Assembly: GCA_964030475.1 (NCBI GenBank)
Contig: CAXIPT010000007.1
Coordinates: forward strand, 4,404,404-4,468,403
Length of the DNA stretch: 64,000 nt
Direction of reading: 5' to 3'
Source: Tethya wilhelma
Lineage: Eukaryota; Porifera; Demospongiae; Tethyida; Tethyidae
Made by a program: the position numbers and the translations under genes. A model generated the notes under the pieces. It searched no databases and was not told the origin of the DNA. It worked only from the letters and a program-made list of their open reading frames with translations. Shown here one piece after another: positions 36,748 to 46,194 of the stretch; the stretch's first letter is position 1; every line of letters begins with the position of its first letter.

Positions 36748-39700
36748 TTTGTTTGCCATTGCCTAGCAACCAAAGTTTTCATAGGCTAATTGCCGGTTAT
36801 ACTGGCTGGGTGGAGGTGACAATAGAGTAGCTAAGGGTCACAGGGGGTCAATGGCAGTTGCATGCCTTTAAGTGTGCGGCACTCGACCATGCATCGAGTG
36901 CCCCCCACTTAAGGGTCATGCAACTATATTCAGGGGGGACCACACGACAGCCAGTTGTAATCTCTTCATCGTTCCTCCTCACACTGAGGCTGTGGTATTC
37001 TCCATCGATGGCTCACTTGCTTCTAACTTTACCATCAGTGCCCGAGACATGAAGATGAAACACAGTGCCGTGGAGGTCGTTAGGTAAGTCACATGATAGT
37101 CACATGATCATCACATCACATGATAGTCATGTGATTGTCATGTCCATGCACAATGTTTGGCTCAGATTTGGGACCTAGATTTGAAAATTTGAATGATTAA
37201 TGAATTAATGCCAAACTTGTTATTAGTTTAAAACTGGAGGAGAGGCGATTGGCTACAAATGACATCATCAAAGAGTGTATTAATGTTATCACCATGGCAA
37301 CCACTAGTCCCTGCCCACTCCTGTCTAAGTCGTCTCTAATGACTGGGAGGGAGGGGTCCTACTATATAGCCTAGCTGCCAGATTCACACACACACTAGCT
37401 GGCTACCATTGTCTGGCCATGAGAGTACCATTCTCTGTGTTCTCTTTAAGTTGACTTTATTCCTCCTTTGTCAATTTCTGGCTTGTATAGTTCACACTAA
37501 TTAGCTAGTGGGATGGTGGTATGTGGTAAAGGGTCATCACAATTATTTGCACATTGAATTGTGGCCAATTTTGCTTGATTATGATAAAATATATGATTAT
37601 TGACGGATCACCTGAAAATTAGGATTATTGAAGGATCACGACAAAATAGGATTGTTGATGTGATAGCAGCTAAATATGTACTGTGGGTAAATATATCTAT
37701 ATCTATGGTACTTTGCATTGCTATGAGCTCAGCCTTTTAAAAGTATTAAGGGTAGGTTTACTTTCCCTCAATGCAATTAGTGTTGACCTTTTGGCCTGTG
37801 GTTGCTAACAGAATGTATAGGGTAGAGTCAATGTTTGACCCTTGGTTTGAACTCTCCCAATGGACTTCTCAGGGACATCGCCAGCTGCTGGGTAATGAAA
37901 TCGTACACTTTAATTCCCATCATTATTACTATGGTTATGTCAATTTCAATGTTCCAATAAGGTTTCTGAATTTTGAATGCACGCACACACTCACGCACAC
38001 ACTCACACACATGCACGCATACTCACACACTCACTCACTCACACACTCACACACTCACACTCACACACTCACACACACATTCACCCACTCAGAAAGTGGC
38101 AAGAACGTGGTTACTTTATCATCTACATCTCAGGCCGTCCTGACATGCAAAAGGAACATGTGTTATCATTTCTTGGAGCTCACGGCTTCCCTCTGGGACT
38201 GGTGGCTGTGGCCGACTCTATCTCCACTGATACCAAGTCTCTTAAGACACTCTACTTGGCACGACTCATCAAGGAGGTGAGAGACCGTGAGACAGTCATG
38301 TGACAGTCATGTGAGCATCAGATAACTGACACACGACTACTACCTCACGTACATGATTGCCACTAGTCTCGTGCCCAGACCCCATCCTTGCACAAGCGCG
38401 AGGAAAAGGGGGTCTGGTACGCTATGTCCAAATTCTTGGTTCTTGCTGAGTCAGCATTCATAAAAACGTGCAAGCCAATCAGATTACAGAATTCAAGGTG
38501 TCACATGATGTTCAAAAAAAGTGCCCGTGATTGTCATACAGTGCCTAGCAAGACTTATTCCAGTTTTATTCAAAGAGTTTGCTTACTAACTTCACACTTG
38601 TGGTGAATCTCCTTCTGTGTCGTAGTGCCAGCATTTCAAGGTCGTTTAGTATAGTTTTCAAGTTCTCTGAACTATCCGTGCTATAATTGTGTAGCTTTGA
38701 CATACAAGTGACATTTGTCACGAACAAAAGGACTATGAGATGGCAGCTAAGTATGCAGATCTTCTAACTTTCACGACAGATACTGAAAATAAACTCAGGG
38801 ACTACCACGTGATGCATGTAGTACAAAGCCTTGCACAGTCACATGATATTTCTGTCTGATGCTGACTCAGCAGAACCAAAAATTTGGACGTTCCAAATTC
38901 AACCAAGCAAACTCAACCAAGCAAACTCAACCAAGCAAACTCTTTGAATAAAACCAGACTCTCTTTCTCCTTCAAGAATGGGTGGAGTCTGGGGACGAAA
39001 CTAGATTGCCACATAACTAGCTCACATGACTGCCACATGACTAGCTAGTCCATATATCTTATGGTGGGAGGGGGTAGGTAGGGGTTCTATGCTTATAGCA
39101 ATTTTTTACACCATCCTTTTGATGGCAGACCCAAATAATTTATTTTTTTTGCAATGTGCAATGTTAAGAAGTTTTTTTTATGTTTTCATTTACTGAATGT
39201 AAAACTGTGAAACAACAAATAAAAAACAAGAAAAAACAGCTCCTCAGTTTCCATTTGTAGTGAACTGAGCTGGTATAATTGCATTCCATTCCATGCACAT
39301 AAACTATAGATCCCAATGTGTGCTATGCATCAAACACATTTCTCCTCTGATATAAAGTTTGTAAACCACAATTTTGGTGACTGTTTCCTTTGTTGTGTGT
39401 GTATGTGTTTATGTGTGTGTGTCTTCAAATGAGTGTCCATTTATTCAAGCACATGAATACTTGGCAGGCTTTGCTTCATCCATTGCCTATCAATCTCTTT
39501 GATTCACTGTTATTAAATCAGTTGCCATGGCAACGTAATTAACCAACATCCAATGACATTCCTCCACTTTAATGGCTTCTGCTCTTCATAGTAATATGGT
39601 CTTGTGAAGAGGCTCACATTACAAACCTCTGTTTACTGAGGTTTGAATTACTGGATGCTGAATTAGATTGAGTGTGGTTAGCTTAGAATAATCTGGCCTT

Positions 39701-42641
39701 CTCTCATGTGGCTCCCAGCCCACTGCAGTGCTACACTGCCTTAATGTGGTGGATTCATTCAAAACATCATATGCTCTTGACCAAAGTACAAAACATACAT
39801 GGATTGTGGATAGAGCACTCGCTAGCTATAGCCAGTGATGTAACTCTTTCCTGAACCACAACTGAGCAGCCTTCATACTCCTTTGACCTATACTAGCAGT
39901 GGTGCATTGATGAGCTCTTGACCAAAGTACACATAGTACTTAACCTCTACCCAGGCTCTCTCCTTCCTTTCATGGGTAGGAGGCTAAGTACTGTGTGTAA
40001 TTTTACTTTTGTCAAGAGCTTATAAATCCCCATACTAAAGTCCATCTGGTTTGATAATGCCGGAAGAAAAAATTGAAGAACTTTCAACTAGTTTCAAAAT
40101 TTCAAGCACCATTGAAAAGCTCTACTTTCACGACAGATACTGAAAATAAACTCAGGGACTACCACGTGATGCATGTAGTACAAAGCCTTGCACAGTCACA
40201 TGATATTTCTGTCTGATGCTGACTCAGCAGAACCAAAAATTTGGACGTTCCAAATTCAACCAAGCAAACTCAACCAAGCAAACTCAACCAAGCAAACTCT
40301 TTGAATAAAACCAGACTCTCTTTCTCCTTCAAGAATGGGTGGAGTCTGGGGACGAAACTAGATTGCCACATAACTAGCTCACATGACTGCCACATGACTA
40401 GCTAGTCCATATATCTTATGGTGGGAGGGGGTAGGTAGGGGTTCTATGCTTATAGCAATTTTTTACACCATCCTTTTGATGGCAGACCCAAATAATTTAT
40501 TTTTTTTGCAATGTGCAATGTTAAGAAGTTTTTTTTATGTTTTCATTTACTGAATGTAAAACTGTGAAACAACAAATAAAAAACAAGAAAAAACAGCTCC
40601 TCAGTTTCCATTTGTAGTGAACTGAGCTGGTATAATTGCATTCCATTCCATCCACATAAACTAAGATCCCAATGTGTGCTATGCATCAAACACATTCATT
40701 TCTCCTCTGATATAAAGTTTGTAACCACAATTTTGGTGACTGTTTCCTTTGTTGTGTGTGTATGTGTTTATGTGAGTGTGTCTTCAAATGAGTGCCCATT
40801 TATTCAAGCACATGACTACTTGGCAGGCTTTGCTTCATCCATTGCCTATCAATCTCTTTGATTCACTGTTATTAAATCAGTTGCCATGGCAACATAATTA
40901 ACCAACATCCAATGACATTCCTCCACTTTAATGGCTTCTGCTCTTCATAGTAATATGGTCTTGTGAAGAGGCTCACATTACAAACCTCTGTTTACTGAGG
41001 TTTGAATTACTGGATGCTGAATTAGATTGAGTGTGGTTAGCTTAGAATAATCTGGCCTTCTCTCATGTGGCTCCCAGCCCAGTGCAGTGCTACACTGCCT
41101 ATAATGTGGTGGATTCATTGAAAACATCATATGCTCTTGACCAAAGTAAAAAAAACATACATGGATTGTGGATAAAGCATTCGCTAGCTATAGCCAGTGA
41201 TGTAACTCTTTCCTGAACCACAACTGAGTAGCCTTCATACTCCTTTGACCTATACTAGCAGTGGTGCATTGATGAGCTCTTGACCAAAGTACACATAGTA
41301 CTTAACCTCTACCCAGGCTCTCACCTTCCTTTCGTGGGTGAAAGGTCAAGGTCAAAGGGGGAGATCTTGGGTAGGAGGCTAAGTACTGTGCATAATTTTA
41401 CTTTTGTCAAGAGCTTATAAATCCCCCATACTGAAGTCCATCTGGTTTGATAATGCCGGAAGAAAAAATTGAAGAACTTTCAACCAATTTCAAAATTTCA
41501 AGCACCATTGAAAAGCTCTCGTTCTCCCCGTTCTTTTGGTTGCTTTTCCAGCTTCCTACACCTTACCAATCAAAAGTTAGCTATTTTTCCCCCATATGAA
41601 AAGTATGGTCATGAATCTCATTATTTTACTTCCGGCGGCATTCTCAAACCAGATGGACTTTAAGTATTGCCACTAGCTATCTGTATCAATATACCTCTTT
41701 CCTGGAAAACACACAACAATAGAGCTTATCTAAAATACACATGTGCGTATCCATGGCAACTATTCTTAAAAATGTTGTGACATCACTATTGTCCTTGTTG
41801 ACTTAGGATGACCTTCCCAAAGGAGGGAGGGACATTGGGTTTAATGGCCCATAGTTGACCACGGGCCATCTTAAGATGTGGGTGTGTACTGGTTGTTTCT
41901 ATAATCCCTTACCTCTTTGTACTATCAGTTACTTTACAATGCAGTTAATTAACCATATATGTAATAATTAAAGTACTCTTGCTCTGTGGAATGTCCGCTA
42001 TGTACTCATTAGGGGGTGTCCCTCTACTAATTACCTCATTTCATTAGCTTTAGTGGTTAGTTAAAACATAGTTGGCAGTGCAAAGAATCATTGACACTAG
42101 TCATATCAAGGGTATCCATCTACACACATGTTGCTGTTGTGTTTAGCACTAACACATCTCTGCTCTGTGATTCTTTCAAGATAGAGGAACCGTCCTTCTT
42201 GTTGACCCTTCCTGTGGCTTTTCTTGCCTTTCCTCACCTCCAGCAGCTTTCTTTTCACTCCTAACAGTTGAAAAAAGAAGCTAAAAGACAACTTATCTTC
42301 TCCTCCCTGTGTTCTTGGAAACATCAAATAATGTTGATGTCCTGTGAAAACCAGCCCCCCTGTATACAATTACAATGTAAACTTGAACTAGTGGCTTACC
42401 ACTATCAGCCAAGCTCAGCACTGAGGTTGATTTTCATCATTTAGCTTTGCTCTGATTGAGAGCTGTCAATGTATAGAGATCTATGACACAGCAGATCCAG
42501 TTACTGTTTAAGCTAGTTAGCGGTTTATTGTGCTGAGCCTGCATATGATTGGATGGAATAAGTTCAGGAATTGGTGTTGCTTTGCTGTGTAGTTTTTCTT
42601 TCCATTGACCTTTTTTGAGGAGGGAGGGCCGAGTATGAGGC

Positions 42642-42683
<42 letters not shown>

Positions 42684-45600
42684 TATGATCTCAGTGTATA
42701 TAGTTAATCTCCTGTTGGTTTGAAGCAGTATATTAGCGCTGTACCCAATGCACTATTGTGTACAATGTTTACCTACATGAACATTCCTGTTGCACATCAA
42801 CAACATTATGTAATGTTTAATAACTCAGCTGGACTTATTTAAATTCTACTACCAATTATAGTTCAGTGAGGACACCAAACCAATGTACTAATACAGCCCA
42901 ATACCATGTATAATCCACTTCCTGTTTCAGCCCAGTATTGTTGGTCCACTACTTGTGGTTTCTATGGAAATGAAGCGTGCTTTCTGCTTTGATCTACTCA
43001 ACCACATGTAAAATATCTCTGGGAAAAAAGAGCCCTAAACCATGATCTCAGGACTAACCACTTGACCTCTCTCCATGCTGGGTCTTCATTGAGAATGAGC
43101 TGCTATTAGTCTTAACCCAAACTAATCTCATTATCTATGCTCTGGCTTCATGAATATATGCATGCTAATCCTTTCTGTGGCAACTCTAATGCACTAGAAT
43201 TAAAATTTAATCACATTTGCTTCTGTCTAGGTAGATCTTAGAATCAACACCATGCAGCTGTGGTATAAAGTTTTTCTTGAATTTATATTTGCATGTGCAA
43301 TGGTGATGCTGACAGGTACTAACAGCTAGCAGTCATGTTCCAATATGATTCTGGAAGAGTGTATACTCTTGATAATGTCGACCTAAGTGTAATAATTTCT
43401 TAGTTGTTATGTACTAGTCACATACGATGCATTGAATTGCATTGAATTAGAAGTATGTGTGTGCATAACTTATGTGAGATAAAGCTATCACCTTCCTAAT
43501 GTGTGCATGAGATGATAATAATAGGGCTTCCCTTTTGTTGGAGGATTATTCACTTGCTCTTTCACTATTTGGTCAGGTGAGGGATTTAAACTTCCAGTTT
43601 AGCTGGAAACCATCAGCTCTGCTCTAGCTCAGGTCATGAACTGAAGTAGCTCGAGGTATAACAATGGCTTCACCATATAAGCCTGAGAATGAATGTTTAT
43701 TGTTGGTCGAGTAAACAAACGAAATGAGGGTTTTCTTGCGAATTCCCAAAGAGCATTGCAGTGTAATATTGATGAACGATTCTTGTAAAGTCTCCCCCCT
43801 CTTTCTACAGAGATGCTTGCTCTAATCTGTACCTGATAAGAGAAGTGAAAATATTGTCACCCAGTTCTATAAACATGTGCATCTGATCATCGTTGCTATG
43901 GTTACACACAATGTAGTGTTTTTTGTACTCGAAAAACAACAATTGCGCAAATATGGTCAACCATCAATTGGGCTACCGATAGAGTGTGCATACGTGTGTG
44001 TACGTGATGCCTCATGCACACACATGCACGAATATGCATATATGTATCCCTGCATAACTAAGTTCTCTACACTGAGAGTTATCAAAATAAGGAAACAGGT
44101 TTGAAGAAGTTTTTGTCTTTGGTTCTGTCATTCAACCATTGTTCTCCTTCATCCTTGAAAGCGGCTAATTTGGATCGTTTTGAATCTTATAGTTTCGTGT
44201 ATCTTTTAGATATATACCATTCACGGGTGATGGGTGTCAGCAACTTCAAACAGTGCACTAGCGAAGTGACAGTATTGCTTCAGTGGACTGTATATTACGG
44301 ACAAACAATGAAGCACACTACTCAAAATCATGTGGCAACAAATTTGAATGGAACAAAGCGCTTGTATGCCACATATGGTCTGGAAGTGGTGTTCGTGACT
44401 CTCTCTTGCAAAGAGATCACTTGTTCCTTTGCACAAAGTAGCTTCGCACTTGCCTTGCTAATGGATATGAATATGCATCTATTGTTTACCTCGATCACAC
44501 TGCTGTGTGGTACATTGTCCAGATGTTGCGATGGAGCACCCATGTTTTCTATTAGACTAAGTGCTAGAATGGAATCGTGGGAATCGGAATGGTAAAAGTA
44601 TTCGTGGCCGTTGCGTGTGCAAGACACGTTCGCTAAATCATCTGTAAAGTTTTATCGCTTAACTTAAAACTTATTGAAACACCAAATAGCTAGTGTTTGA
44701 AGATTAGCTTTCAATTTATCGGTTTGCCTAACACCCCAATAATTTGTCTATATCATCCTCTGTGAATAAAAGCGAGGAAATGCTTAAATTAAGAATATTT
44801 TAGTAGCTATTTTTTGATACACAAAATAGCATCTATGATATTATTGCAATAATTTCCTGGTTGTATTCTCGAGAGGAAACTTATTCTCCTCTAAAAGCAT
44901 CAATTTAAACTTGCATACTACCCTATAGCCACCACTGTTCCAAATAGCTAGAATATCATCTTGTTTTCAATATAATTATCACATACATAGCATGCATGTT
45001 TTGTCAATTTTTAAGAATCGTTTGTTTCTGTTGTCTTTTAGCTGGTAAGAGAGCTCTAGACTTTGTCTCTCCAGGATGCACTCTGTGATGATTGCTGAAG
45101 GTGATAACCGCTGACTTCAAACACTCTTAGACTGTGATAATGAGTGTTTTCTAACACAGCCTGGCCTCTGAGACATCACACAATAGTTTAGTGTGTTGGA
45201 CAACAACGGTTGATTGTCTAGAAAGTTTTGCATTCCATGGAACTTTCTTTTTTTCTCTCTCCTGCACCTTGCATTCTCACTGTCTGTATTTGCAGCTATG
45301 GCATATGACTATACCATTGTTAGCGTATATAAAGAGAGAGATAGAGCACAAGAAAAGACCATGAATGTTATAAAAGATGGTTGTTGAAAATGAACTCACA
45401 GACACCATGCATGCATACACATACACAGGCCCAGTCTGTCATGATATTCAACTCCTAAATCTTCAGACTACCATTATTAGAGTCTATAGAATTCTGGATC
45501 CATGTATGGAGTGTACACCTTTGTGTGCATCGTCACATCTCATGCTCAGTTGTGTGTGTGTGTGTGTGTGTNNNNNNNNNNNNNNNNNNNNNNNNNNNNN

Positions 45601-46127
45601 NNNNNNNNNNNNNNNNNNNNNNNNNNNNNNNNNNNNNNNNNNNNNNNNNNNNNNNNNNNNNNNNNNNNNNNNNNNNNNNNNNNNNNNNNNNNNNNNNNNN
45701 NNNNNNNNNNNNNNNNNNNNNNNNNNNNNNNNNNNNNNNNNNNNNNNNNNNNNNNNNNNNNNNNNNNNNNNNNNNNNNNNNNNNNNNNNNNNNNNNNNNN
45801 NNNNNNNNNNNNNNNNNNNNNNNNNNNNNNNNNNNNNNNNNNNNNNNNNNNNNNNNNNNNNNNNNNNNNNNNNNNNNNNNNNNNNNNNNNNNNNNNNNNN
45901 NNNNNNNNNNNNNNNNNNNNNNNNNNNNNNNNNNNNNNNNNNNNNNNNNNNNNNNNNNNNNNNNNNNNNNNNNNNNNNNNNNNNNNNNNNNNNNNNNNNN
46001 NNNNNNNNNNNNNNNNNNNNNNNNNNNNNNNNNNNNNNNNNNNNNNNNNNNNNNNNNNNNNNNNNNNNNNNNNNNNNNNNNNNNNNNNNNNNNNNNNNNN
46101 NNNNNNNNNNNNNNNNNNNNNNNNNNN

Positions 46128-46194
<67 letters not shown>

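Noticed and set aside
44101..44595. 164-codon plus-strand frame in a PITPNM intron
   Set aside because: No recognisable domain, no splice or start context, and it overlaps a more protein-like minus-strand reading.
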